From assembly GCF_040207125.1 (NCBI RefSeq), contig NZ_CP157940.1:4030001-4094000 (forward strand): 64,000 nt of DNA. Direction: 5' to 3'. A model generated the notes under the pieces. It made no database searches and was not told where the DNA came from. It worked only from the letters and a program-made list of their open reading frames with translations. This document shows, piece by piece, positions 1 to 8,303 of the stretch; the first letter of the stretch is position 1; each line of letters opens with the position of its first letter. Position numbers and translations under genes: made by a program. The DNA comes from Lacrimispora sp. BS-2 (GTDB lineage: Bacteria; Bacillota; Clostridia; Lachnospirales; Lachnospiraceae).

Positions 1-1
1 G

Positions 2-955
2 GTGGGCGTAGATGCTTCCACCCTGATGACAGGCCGGGATGTGGAGCAGATGGATGACAAAGAGCTTTTGCATGCAGTAGGCACATGCAACCTGTTTGCA
101 AAATTGTCTCCATCTCAGAAGGAGCGGGTAGTAAAGGCTTTCCAGAGCGCAGGGCATACGGTGGGTTATATGGGAGACGGCATCAACGATGCGCCGCCCT
201 TACACCAGGCTGATGTGGGGATCTCCATTGACAGTGCTGTGGACATTGCCAAGGAAACAGCCGATATCATTCTTTTAGAAAAGGATTTAATGGTCTTAGA
301 GGAAGGGGTCCTAGAAGGCCGCCGCACCTTTGGAAATATCATCAAATATATTAAGATGGCGGCAAGCGGAAATTTCGGAAACATGATCTCCGTTATCGCT
401 GCCAGCCTGTTCCTGCCTTTTCTGCCCATGCTGCCGGTGCAGATATTGACCCAGAACCTGCTGTGTGATTTTTCCCAGATGGGGATTCCCTTTGATGATG
501 TGGATAAAGAATATCTAAAAAAGCCTCACAAATGGGATACAAAGTCCATCAAATCTTTTATGGCTTTCTTTGGTCCCCTCAGCTCTGTTTTTGATATTTT
601 ATGCTTTGCGGTAATGTGGTGGGTCATTGGCGCTGATAAAGTGGAGCTTTCCCCATTGTTTCAGTGCGGCTGGTTCGTATTCGGAACCGTATCACAGGTG
701 TTAGTTATCCACTTAATCCGTACTGAGAAGCTGCCCTTTGTGCAGAGCAGACCTTCCATGCCCCTGTTTTTCTCCACATTTATCGTTGCGGTCCTTGCGC
801 TTGCCATTGGATTTTCGGGTCTTGCCATCGGTCTTGATATGTACCGCCTGCCGGCAGATTTTATTCCCTGGCTTGTTTTGATCCTGGCCGGTTATCTTGC
901 AGTCGTGCAGATGATGAAAAAGGTATATATGCACCGTTATAAGGAATGGATGTAA
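2..955 (+). CDS. mgtA: Magnesium-transporting P-type ATPase MgtA, C-terminal part
   Basis: This is the 3' portion of a P-type ATPase; the reading frame is open to the window edge, so the phosphorylation site and nucleotide domain lie outside. The visible part carries the hinge motif GDGIND near residue 58, the segment DVGISIDSAVDIAKETADI typical of MgtA/MgtB, and then about six hydrophobic segments. MgtA-type pumps of the P3B group import Mg2+ across the plasma membrane. The family assignment rests on the hinge region and on the C-terminal membrane block; the ion is known from the family, not seen. A hairpin terminator follows within 20 bases. Confidence 0.88.
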   Translation: MGVDASTLMTGRDVEQMDDKELLHAVGTCNLFAKLSPSQKERVVKAFQSAGHTVGYMGDGINDAPPLHQADVGISIDSAVDIAKETADIILLEKDLMVLEEGVLEGRRTFGNIIKYIKMAASGNFGNMISVIAASLFLPFLPMLPVQILTQNLLCDFSQMGIPFDDVDKEYLKKPHKWDTKSIKSFMAFFGPLSSVFDILCFAVMWWVIGADKVELSPLFQCGWFVFGTVSQVLVIHLIRTEKLPFVQSRPSMPLFFSTFIVAVLALAIGFSGLAIGLDMYRLPADFIPWLVLILAGYLAVVQMMKKVYMHRYKEWM

Positions 956-972
956 CCTTTCTTCAATCATTG

Positions 973-1016
973 AAAGAGCAGCCGGCATGTTTTTGCCTGA
1001 CTGCTCTTTTTGTTTT
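973..1016. terminator. Bidirectional rho-independent terminator
   Basis: The arms AAAGAGCAG (973-981) and CTGCTCTTT (1001-1009) pair, and T-rich sequence follows on the plus strand. The hairpin sits between the converging mgtA and DtxR-type genes and can serve both. Confidence 0.8.
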
Positions 1017-1021
1017 CCTTT

Positions 1022-1447
1022 TTATGCTTCTTTGCCGCTGTTTACATGAGCTTTAATGGCTGCAAAGCTTTCCGCGCTTATTACATGCTCGATCCGGCAG
1101 GCGTCATCCAGTGCAGTCTTTTGGGTTACCCCCAGGTCAATCAGCCACTCCGAAAGCAGGGTGTGGCGTTCATAAATCCTTTCTGCTATTTCCAGACCTT
1201 TTTCCTGCAAAGTGATGTGGCCGTTTTCGTCTATCCCGATGTACCCGTTTTCCCGGAGATTTTTCATTGCCACGCTGACGCTTGGTTTTGAAAAATCCAG
1301 TTCTTCGGCAATGTCTATGGAGCGCACATGGCCATTGCGCTTCTTAAGCATAAGGATTGTTTCAAGATAGTTTTCGGCAGATTCCTGTATCTTCGTATCA
1401 TCACCCTCTTTCATAGGATATTCTTTTATTCTAACATGAATCGGCAT
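1022..1447 (-). CDS. DtxR/MntR-family metal-dependent transcriptional regulator
   Basis: A 141-residue protein with the N-terminal winged helix of the DtxR/MntR family: ESAENYLETILMLKKRNG, then VRSIDIAEELDFSKPSVSVAMKNL as the helix-turn-helix. The dimerisation/metal-binding half follows (ERHTLLSEWLIDLGV, then DACRIEHVIS), with the His and Cys/Glu residues expected of metal ligands. It lacks the SH3-like third domain, as MntR does. These proteins repress metal uptake genes when Mn2+ or Fe2+ is bound. The start is uncertain: no ribosome site is well placed, and an internal Met at 1414 would match most relatives better. It lies tail-to-tail with mgtA. Confidence 0.85.
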   Translation of the reverse strand: MPIHVRIKEYPMKEGDDTKIQESAENYLETILMLKKRNGHVRSIDIAEELDFSKPSVSVAMKNLRENGYIGIDENGHITLQEKGLEIAERIYERHTLLSEWLIDLGVTQKTALDDACRIEHVISAESFAAIKAHVNSGKEA

Positions 1448-1497
1448 AGATTTTCAAGATGACTTCTCCTTATATTGTCTTGTTACTTAATTATTTT

Positions 1498-1520
1498 GGT
1501 TACAGAAAATTTCTGTTACC
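1498..1520. promoter_or_regulatory. 23-bp near-perfect palindrome between divergent genes
   Basis: The arms GGTTACAGAAA and TTTCTGTTACC around one central base pair with a single mismatched pair. The site lies in the divergent interval between the DtxR-type regulator and the V4R gene, about 10 bases upstream of the -35 hexamer of the latter. It is a good operator candidate; which protein binds is unknown. Confidence 0.55.
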
Positions 1521-1529
1521 ATTTTTTTG

Positions 1530-1558
1530 TTGAAATTTGTCGGAATTTTTATTATAAT
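1530..1558 (+). promoter_or_regulatory. Sigma-A type promoter for the V4R / diguanylate cyclase unit
   Basis: TTGAAA (1530-1535) and TATAAT (1553-1558) are separated by 17 bases. A transcript from here would have a leader of roughly 190 bases before the V4R start at 1756. Confidence 0.6.
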
Positions 1559-1755
1559 ATAATATGGTTGACTTTAATCATTTGGCAGATATCCTATATT
1601 GATCAAAAGGTATCCCTCTTAATTGGGTAGTTAAATGAAAAAGCAAACAGAAAATGGTAATAATCAGGCAAGATATGCTTAAATAATGAATGTACAAGTA
1701 ACTAACCCAGGGCGAAGCAATCAGGCCGTGCAAGCGAAGATACAGGAGGAGGCAT

Positions 1756-2301
1756 ATGTTCAATACGTTTCAAACAGGAGAAGAGAATAATTTTTCCTGG
1801 AACATGATAGGAAATATAGCGGAAGGGAGGAAGAATCTGGGGGAAGAGATGCCCGTCATGATGTACCGGCTGTTCCAATATTCCTTAAGAAGTGAATTGT
1901 CAAGGAAATTCAATGAAGAAATGGCAAGAGAGCTTTTCCGAAGTGCAGGAGAGATTTCCGGAAGAGAATTTGCCCTGCACATGCTTGATCTGACTCTTCC
2001 GCCAAATGACTTCCTTGCATCCCTGCAAAAAATCCTGGAGGTACATAAGATAGGTATATTAAGAATTGAAAAGTTTGATCCCCATACTGGAGATGTGGTT
2101 CTGACTGTTGGAGAAGACCTGGATTGTTCCGGCCTTTCTGTGACGGGGGATCAAATCTGTAATTATGACGAAGGGTTTCTTTCCGGTGTATTAAAGAAAT
2201 ACACGGGAAAGGAATATGTGGTAAAAGAAGTTGATTGCTGGGCCAGTGGTTCACGTGTATGCAGATTTGAGGCCAGTGTCGACCATCGGACGAAGGTGTA
2301 G
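1756..2301 (+). CDS. V4R-domain (4-vinyl reductase-like) sensor protein
   Basis: A 181-residue soluble protein preceded by a strong ribosome site (AGGAGG, 7 bases before ATG). The C-terminal half matches the V4R fold, a small-molecule-binding domain found in BchJ, in XylR/DmpR-type activators and in some archaeal sensors. The end (DCWASGSRVCRFEASV) has the conserved pair of cysteines of V4R domains that may bind metal. The N-terminal 60 residues are helical and not recognised. The stop is 3 bases before the diguanylate cyclase start, so the two are almost certainly co-translated and probably act together: V4R as ligand sensor, cyclase as output. The ligand is unknown. Confidence 0.75.
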   Translation: MFNTFQTGEENNFSWNMIGNIAEGRKNLGEEMPVMMYRLFQYSLRSELSRKFNEEMARELFRSAGEISGREFALHMLDLTLPPNDFLASLQKILEVHKIGILRIEKFDPHTGDVVLTVGEDLDCSGLSVTGDQICNYDEGFLSGVLKKYTGKEYVVKEVDCWASGSRVCRFEASVDHRTKV

Positions 2302-2304
2302 TGG

Positions 2305-3537
2305 ATGACAGAAAAAGATGCTTCTGTTCTTTTGGAGCAGATCCGCAATATCATTTTAAATAAGCCGGTTTCCGGGGAGCTGGAGGAGAAAACACAGGTG
2401 TTTTCAGACCTGGAGCAGGCAGTTTTCTATCTTTCTCACTGTCTCATGGAATCCAACGAGTTTCTTAAGAATCTGGCGGAAGGGAACTTAGACGTTCCTC
2501 TGCCTGCCCGCCATAATTTTCAGGCAGGAGAATTAAAACAGCTTTATGCCGCCTTAAAGCATTTAACGTGGCAGACCGGCCAGGTGATTAAGGGAGATTA
2601 TAAGCAGCGTGTGAATTTTATGGGCGACTTTTCCCGGGCGTTTAATGAGATGGTGGTCAAGCTGGAGAAAAGGGAAAATGAGTTGAAAGAGCAGGCGGAA
2701 AAGATCAAAAGGTTTAACAGGCTGCTGATATCCATCATGGACAGCCTGAAGGAATGGGTCGTAGTTATTGATGAAGAGAATGGGGCGGTATTATATACCA
2801 ATGAAGCAGCCAGAAGGCGGTTTTATGACCCTGGGACAGGTCAATATGCCTGTGGGGAAGAAAACTGTCTCTTAATGGACCGTATCAAGTCCTATGCCGG
2901 ACTGGAGCAGGAGTTGCGGTATGAATTCAAATGCGCCCGCAATAAGACCTTACAGGTAAAGTCCTATTCTCTTATGTGGGAGGAGAAAAAGGCAGTGGTC
3001 CATCTTGTAACGGATATTACATATCAGAGAGAAAATGAAGCCTTCTTAGAGGTCATGGCCTATAAGGATGAACTGACAGGACTTGATAACCGGCGCAGCG
3101 GCCTGCGCACCATTGACTCTTATATCCAGAAGGGCATTCCATTTTCCCTTTGCATGATCGACATGGATGGGCTGAAAAGTATCAATGACCAGTTCGGCCA
3201 TTTGCTCGGAGATGAATATATAAAGTCTGTTTCGGAAGCGCTGAAGGAATCTGCCCGGGATATTGACTTTACCTGCCGGTTCGGAGGCGATGAGTTTATC
3301 ATGCTGTTCCGGGATTGTGAGAAACAGTTTGCAGAGGAGAGGATGGATCTTATCGATAAGAAACTGTCTGATGCTGAGTTAAACTATCCAATGTCCATAA
3401 GCTATGGAGTGGTTTACATTCCAAAGGGTACGGCACTGTCTCCGGAGGCTGCTTTAAACATGGCAGATGAGAGGATGTACCGCTTTAAAAGGCAGCGGAA
3501 ACAGATAAATAACGGGCCAGGCGGTGAAGGAATTTAG
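2305..3537 (+). CDS. PAS-GGDEF diguanylate cyclase
   Basis: A 410-residue cytoplasmic protein. Residues about 40-130 are helical and HAMP-like (LAEGNLDVPLPA..FQAGELKQLYAALK), residues 140-240 look like a PAS domain (VVVIDEENGAVLYTNEAARRRF), and residues 250-400 form a GGDEF domain starting DELTGLDNRR. The active-site motif is intact as GGDEF at 327-331. An RDID inhibitory I-site sits five residues upstream, so product feedback by cyclic di-GMP is expected. No transmembrane segment is visible. The partner upstream is the V4R protein, 3 bases away, which suggests a sensor/output pair. Confidence 0.9.
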   Translation: MTEKDASVLLEQIRNIILNKPVSGELEEKTQVFSDLEQAVFYLSHCLMESNEFLKNLAEGNLDVPLPARHNFQAGELKQLYAALKHLTWQTGQVIKGDYKQRVNFMGDFSRAFNEMVVKLEKRENELKEQAEKIKRFNRLLISIMDSLKEWVVVIDEENGAVLYTNEAARRRFYDPGTGQYACGEENCLLMDRIKSYAGLEQELRYEFKCARNKTLQVKSYSLMWEEKKAVVHLVTDITYQRENEAFLEVMAYKDELTGLDNRRSGLRTIDSYIQKGIPFSLCMIDMDGLKSINDQFGHLLGDEYIKSVSEALKESARDIDFTCRFGGDEFIMLFRDCEKQFAEERMDLIDKKLSDAELNYPMSISYGVVYIPKGTALSPEAALNMADERMYRFKRQRKQINNGPGGEGI

Positions 3538-3618
3538 AAACCTCAACTTTTCTTGTGTTTTTCATGATTTTACATTATAATAAAAGGCAGGTTAAAATGA
3601 AATAGGAGCAAGAAAAGA

Positions 3619-4668
3619 ATGAGATTTATTGGAAGCAAGACATTGCTGCTGGACCAGATTAAGCATGTGATTGATGAAAAGGCGCCGGGAGCGGAGAGCT
3701 TTTGTGATATATTTTCTGGAACCGCAGCGGTTGCCAGATATTTTAAACAGTGGTACCAGGTCTGTTCCAATGACCTGCTGTACTTTTCCTATGTGCTGCA
3801 AAGGGCTACCGTTGAAAATGACAGTGTGCCAGAGTTTACCCGTTTGCAGGAAGAAACCGGGATCAAGGATCCTGTGGATTTTTTTAACGGCAGGGAAAAA
3901 AAGGATTTAGAGGAGCTTCAAAAGGAGCGCCGGTTTTTTCAGAACACCTACGCGCCTGAAGGCGGCCGCATGTATTTAAATGATGAGAACGCCCTGCGCA
4001 TTGATTATGCCAGGTGTACCGTTGAGGACTGGAAGGCTGCCGGTCTTTTAAGTGAGGATGAGTATTATTATCTGGTCGCCTGCATTGTGGAGGGGATCCC
4101 TTTTGTTTCCAATACCTCAGGAACCTATGGGGCTTTCCACAAGGTCTGGGAGAGGCGGAGCTACAAACCGTATGAGTTGTACCGGCTTCCCGTGACCCAG
4201 AATGGAAAGCAGAACCGCTCCTTTAATGAGAACGGTGTGAGCCTTTTAACACGCATAGAGGGGGACATCCTCTACATTGATCCTCCCTATAATGCACGCC
4301 AGTACCTTTCCAATTACCATGTCCTTGAGACAGCCGCCAGATATGACTATCCAGTGGTGCGGGGAGTTACCGGGCAGCGGCCGGACGGAGGGCAGAAATC
4401 AGAGTTTTGCATGAAGAATAAGGTGGTTCCGGCGTTTGAGGAACTCCTTGAAAATGCACGGTTTAAGCATATCATATTAAGCTACAGCACGGACGGGCTT
4501 ATGACGGTAGCTGAGATTGAAAAAGCCATGAAAAAGCATGGTAAGCCGGAAACCTTCCAGATCTATGAGATTCCTTACCGAAGATATAAAAGCCGGAAGG
4601 TGAAGGAAACAGAGCGGTTAAGAGAGCTTTTGTTTTACATAGAAAAGCAGGTGCCGCCATGTACATAA
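3619..4668 (+). CDS. D12-class adenine-specific DNA methyltransferase (first of a pair)
   Basis: A 349-residue enzyme that should transfer a methyl group from S-adenosylmethionine to N6 of adenine. Motif I is CDIFSGTAAVARYF near residue 32 and the catalytic motif IV is DPPYNARQYLSNYH near residue 222. The opening residues MRFIGSKTLLLDQIKHVI recall the first domain of FokI-type double methyltransferases. The next gene overlaps it by 10 bases and encodes a second D12 methyltransferase, so the two probably act on the two strands of one asymmetric site. No endonuclease gene lies on either side. Confidence 0.88.
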   Translation: MRFIGSKTLLLDQIKHVIDEKAPGAESFCDIFSGTAAVARYFKQWYQVCSNDLLYFSYVLQRATVENDSVPEFTRLQEETGIKDPVDFFNGREKKDLEELQKERRFFQNTYAPEGGRMYLNDENALRIDYARCTVEDWKAAGLLSEDEYYYLVACIVEGIPFVSNTSGTYGAFHKVWERRSYKPYELYRLPVTQNGKQNRSFNENGVSLLTRIEGDILYIDPPYNARQYLSNYHVLETAARYDYPVVRGVTGQRPDGGQKSEFCMKNKVVPAFEELLENARFKHIILSYSTDGLMTVAEIEKAMKKHGKPETFQIYEIPYRRYKSRKVKETERLRELLFYIEKQVPPCT

Positions 4669-5510
4669 AAAGTCCCCTGAATTATACAGGGGGTAAATTT
4701 AAGATCCTGGAGCCCATCCTTCAGGTTTTTCCAAAGGATATCCGTACATTTGTGGATGTCTTTGCAGGAGGCTTTAACGTAGGGATCAATGTGAACGCTG
4801 AGCAGATCATCTGCAATGACCAGATCACGTATCTGATCGAACTGTATCAGATGTTCCGTTCCACAGATATCAAGGATATTCTGGATAGGATTCATAGCCT
4901 GATCTCAAAATATGAGCTGACCCAGCAGAACAAGGAAGGGTATTATGCCCTTCGTTCCGATTATAATAAAACAAAAGATTTAACAGAGCTGTTCGTGCTG
5001 GCCTGTTATGCGTTTAACCATCAGATCCGCTTTAATAACAGCCATGAGTTCAATTCCCCCTTTGGGAGGAACCGAAGCTCCTTTAACGGAAACATTGAAA
5101 AGAATCTGACGGAGTTCTGTAAGGCTCTCCATGAGAAAAACATTGCGTTTTCAAACCTGGACTTTACGGAGCTGGATTTTTCCGGCCTGGGAGGGGAAGA
5201 CCTGGTTTACTGCGACCCGCCTTATCTGATCTCAACGGGGAATTACAACGATGGGAACCGGGGATTCAAGGACTGGAGGGAAAAAGAGGAGCGGGCACTT
5301 TTGGAGCTTTTGGACCGGCTTCATGAAAAGGGCATCCGTTTCGCCCTGTCCAATGTTCTGTATCATAAAGGATTGTCCAATGACCTTTTAATTGAGTGGA
5401 GCAAGGGGTATCAGGTCCATTATATTGATAATACCTATTCCAACTGCAGTTATCAGTTTAAAGAACGGAATGCGGTCACGGTTGAGGTGCTGATCACCAA
5501 TTATTCATGA
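4659..5510 (+). CDS. D12-class (Dam-like) adenine-specific DNA methyltransferase (second of a pair)
   Basis: A 283-residue Dam-family enzyme. The N-terminal SAM-binding segment is SPLNYTGGKFKILEPILQ, motif I is FVDVFAGGFNVGINV, and the catalytic motif is YCDPPYLI near residue 188. The ATG lies inside the last codons of the upstream methyltransferase (overlap 4659-4668), which implies translational coupling. A pair of D12 enzymes is typical of type IIS modification of a non-palindromic site, each enzyme treating one strand. With no restriction gene nearby the pair looks like an orphan or a regulatory modification system. Confidence 0.9.
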   Translation: MYIKSPLNYTGGKFKILEPILQVFPKDIRTFVDVFAGGFNVGINVNAEQIICNDQITYLIELYQMFRSTDIKDILDRIHSLISKYELTQQNKEGYYALRSDYNKTKDLTELFVLACYAFNHQIRFNNSHEFNSPFGRNRSSFNGNIEKNLTEFCKALHEKNIAFSNLDFTELDFSGLGGEDLVYCDPPYLISTGNYNDGNRGFKDWREKEERALLELLDRLHEKGIRFALSNVLYHKGLSNDLLIEWSKGYQVHYIDNTYSNCSYQFKERNAVTVEVLITNYS

Positions 5511-5548
5511 AGGCTGTGCTTTAGAACAAGGTTCATAATGGATTATAA

Positions 5549-5580
5549 AAGGGGAAGCCGCTCAAGGACTTCCCTTAATT
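5549..5580 (-). terminator. Hairpin terminator between converging genes
   Basis: AAGGGGAAG (5549-5557) pairs with CTTCCCTT (5569-5576) with one bulge. On the minus strand the hairpin is followed by TTTTAT, so it probably ends the P-type ATPase transcript. It may also stop the methyltransferase transcript. Confidence 0.5.
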
Positions 5581-5684
5581 TATGTTTTAAATAATTCCTT
5601 TATCTTAGAATAAAAGCCATATATTCTTCTTTTCCTGCTTCTGTCTCTGCGTACATGCATGGCTGCTGCTTTTATCAACAGTTC

Positions 5685-8117
5685 TTATTCACGGACACTC
5701 CGCTTTGGCCAGCCGGCAGTTTTTAATATATGATATGCCTCAACCGCCTTACGGCAGACATTACCCAGAAAGCTATGAACATGATAGCTGAAATACACAA
5801 GCGGCATATAAAAAAATACGTTCCGGCTGAATAGACTGGATAACATAAACAAATTGCCCAAAAGTGTGAAACATAGGATAAAGCTGCAGATCAGACCAAT
5901 CAACAGCCATTGAATGCGCTGTGTATACGGTTTTGCCAGCTGTGCCAGCTGGTAAAAGCCCATTACCCCTATCAGGAAGACGACCATGGTTGAAGATTCC
6001 GTTGTGGGGATATGGAAGAGAATGCTGGCTGACTGTATATAAAGTGTATTAAAAACAACTGTTATTGCGGCAGGAATTGTATGTTCTAAAATATTAGTAA
6101 GCAGCTTTCCCTGTGGCCGTGAGTAATTTGCCTGCAGCGCCAAAAAGAATGACGGTATGCCAATCGTAAGTTCATTAATCGGCATCATTTGCAGCGGCGC
6201 AATGGGATAGGGATATGGAATAAAAATATAAATCAGGGTAAGCAAAACAGAGTAGACTGTCTTTAAAAGAAAAATTGCTGCAACTTTTTCAATGTTATTG
6301 ATAACCCTCCGCCCTTCCTTTAAAACGTCAATCATGACACTGAAATCATCAGTTATTAACACGAAATCAGAAGCGGAGCGGGCAGCATCACTTCCGCCAA
6401 CCATTGCAACGCTGCAATCGGCTTCGCGCATTGCAAGAATATCGTTTACACCATCTCCGGTCATACATGCTGTATGGCCGTTTTTCTTAAGGCCACGGAT
6501 CAGCTCCCGCTTTTGCTGCGGTGTCACATGGCCGAATATGGTATATTCTTTGGCGATAGCTGCGTAGTCAGCTTCATTTTCCACCAGGCTCATATCAATG
6601 CTTTTTTCTGATCCTGAGATTCCAGCCTTTTCTGCAACCGCTCGGACGGTACGGGGATTATCTCCGGAAATCACTTTTAGAACCACACCTTCCTGTGAGA
6701 AATACCGGAAGGTCTCATTTGCATTCTCCCGCAGATGGTCAGATAGAATCAAAAGAGCAAAGCAGCTTAGTTCCTCTGGAAGCTTCTCTTCCGAAATAGA
6801 TAGAGGAGAATGTGCAAGGCACAGTACTCTGAACCCTAAGGCGGCCTCTGCATTGGCTTGTTCTAAAAAATCTTTATTACTGCCCCTGAATACCATATTT
6901 GGTGCACCAAGGATATAGCTGCCCTTTTCTTTAAAAGCAGCACCGCTCCACTTGCGCTCCGAGGAGAAAGGTAAAATTATGTCAGCAGTCCAATTTTCAG
7001 TTTTCCCAAATGCTTTGGTCAATGCTGCGGCTGTTGCATTTTTATCTTCCAAAGTCCCCATTAGCTCAGATACGGCTGATGCCACCTCTTTTTCAGAAAC
7101 CTGGGAATATAATTCCAGCCTTTCAAACTGCAGTGATCCGTCTGTTATGGTTCCTGTTTTATCCAAACACAGCACATCTGTCCGGGCTAAAGTTTCTATA
7201 CTGTGTAATTCCTGGACCAGTGCCTTTCTTTTGGCCAGTTTAAGCGCTCCAACAGTCATAGTGACACCAGTTAATAAGATCAGCCCTGCCGGTATCATGC
7301 CCAACACAGATGCCGACGAGCCCAGCACGGCAGTCTCCAGCGTATCTCCAAGCAAAAAATATTTCATATAGAATAAGGTGGTGCCCAGCGGCAGTATCAC
7401 AATGGTCAAAATCATGATAATGCGGTTTAATGTACGCAGAAGTGGAGGGACCTGTTTTTTGCTTTTTTTAGCCTCTGCGGTCAGAGAGTGAGCATAACTG
7501 TTTTCCCCTATGGCGATTATTTGAGCATAGCCATGTCCACTTGTCACATAACTGCCTGATAGAAGCGTATCGCCCTTTGATTTTTGAATTCTGTCCGCCT
7601 CTCCGGTCAAAAGGGATTCATCTACTTCAAGCCGCTCCGAAGAGACAACCATGGCATCTGCACATACCTGGTTACCGATAGCCAGTATCACAATATCGTC
7701 GAGTACAATCTCATCCTGAGCCACAGTATATTCAGCTCCATCCCGGATTACGGTTATATGTGCTTTTGCTAATACAGATAGTTTATCTAATCCGCGTTTT
7801 GCCCTTAATTCCTGAAAAATACCCATACACGTATTGCTTACGGCGATTCCAAGAAAAAGTATATTTTCCGGATGTCCGACAATTACCAGAATTACCGCCA
7901 GGAAAACATTGATGAAGTTGAATAGTGTAAAAATATTTTTTGAAATAATACTGGGGATTGTTGGGGTCAGACCTGTTCTCTGTACATTTACTGCCCCTGC
8001 ATCGATACGGTTACGGACTTGTTCTGCAGTTAGTCCTATACTGATATCAGGGCTGCAGCGCTTTAAAGATTTGTAAGTTTTATTTATTAATAACCCTTTG
8101 TCTTTTCTATCTTTCAT
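5685..8117 (-). CDS. Cation-translocating P-type ATPase (CtpE-like)
   Basis: An 810-residue pump with all P-type landmarks: the actuator loop with TGEAD (TGES variant), the phosphorylation motif DKTGT near residue 320, the hinge GDGVNDILAMREADCSVAM, and about ten membrane segments. The fourth membrane segment reads IPAGLILL where Ca2+ pumps and CtpE usually have PEGL, so a normally acidic ligand position is Ala. The overall layout, with a short N-terminus and no heavy-metal domain, is closest to CtpE-type ATPases, linked in mycobacteria to Ca2+ uptake. I used the Met at 8117 because GGTGAT lies 6 bases upstream; an upstream Met at 8168 has no good ribosome site. The ion is unproven. Confidence 0.82.
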   Translation of the reverse strand: MKDRKDKGLLINKTYKSLKRCSPDISIGLTAEQVRNRIDAGAVNVQRTGLTPTIPSIISKNIFTLFNFINVFLAVILVIVGHPENILFLGIAVSNTCMGIFQELRAKRGLDKLSVLAKAHITVIRDGAEYTVAQDEIVLDDIVILAIGNQVCADAMVVSSERLEVDESLLTGEADRIQKSKGDTLLSGSYVTSGHGYAQIIAIGENSYAHSLTAEAKKSKKQVPPLLRTLNRIIMILTIVILPLGTTLFYMKYFLLGDTLETAVLGSSASVLGMIPAGLILLTGVTMTVGALKLAKRKALVQELHSIETLARTDVLCLDKTGTITDGSLQFERLELYSQVSEKEVASAVSELMGTLEDKNATAAALTKAFGKTENWTADIILPFSSERKWSGAAFKEKGSYILGAPNMVFRGSNKDFLEQANAEAALGFRVLCLAHSPLSISEEKLPEELSCFALLILSDHLRENANETFRYFSQEGVVLKVISGDNPRTVRAVAEKAGISGSEKSIDMSLVENEADYAAIAKEYTIFGHVTPQQKRELIRGLKKNGHTACMTGDGVNDILAMREADCSVAMVGGSDAARSASDFVLITDDFSVMIDVLKEGRRVINNIEKVAAIFLLKTVYSVLLTLIYIFIPYPYPIAPLQMMPINELTIGIPSFFLALQANYSRPQGKLLTNILEHTIPAAITVVFNTLYIQSASILFHIPTTESSTMVVFLIGVMGFYQLAQLAKPYTQRIQWLLIGLICSFILCFTLLGNLFMLSSLFSRNVFFYMPLVYFSYHVHSFLGNVCRKAVEAYHILKTAGWPKRSVRE

Positions 8118-8251
8118 AAGATGATCACCATTACAATTAATATATAACTCCGTCGTTAACTGGTCCATAAGTATTCCAATTAGGTTTCCCGTTTTTTGGG
8201 CGAGTTAAACAAATCTTCCCTTACTTACAGAGGAAGGCACAGCCTTAATAA

Positions 8252-8280
8252 AAAAAGAGCGAAAATTTTTCGCTCTTTTT
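8252..8280 (-). terminator. Terminator of the pot operon
   Basis: Long complementary arms with core GAGCGAAAA / TTTTTCGCTC, flanked by A-run and T-run, form a strong bidirectional hairpin just downstream of potD. Confidence 0.85.
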
Positions 8281-8303
8281 ACTGTATTCCCATCTCCTGA
8301 TGG

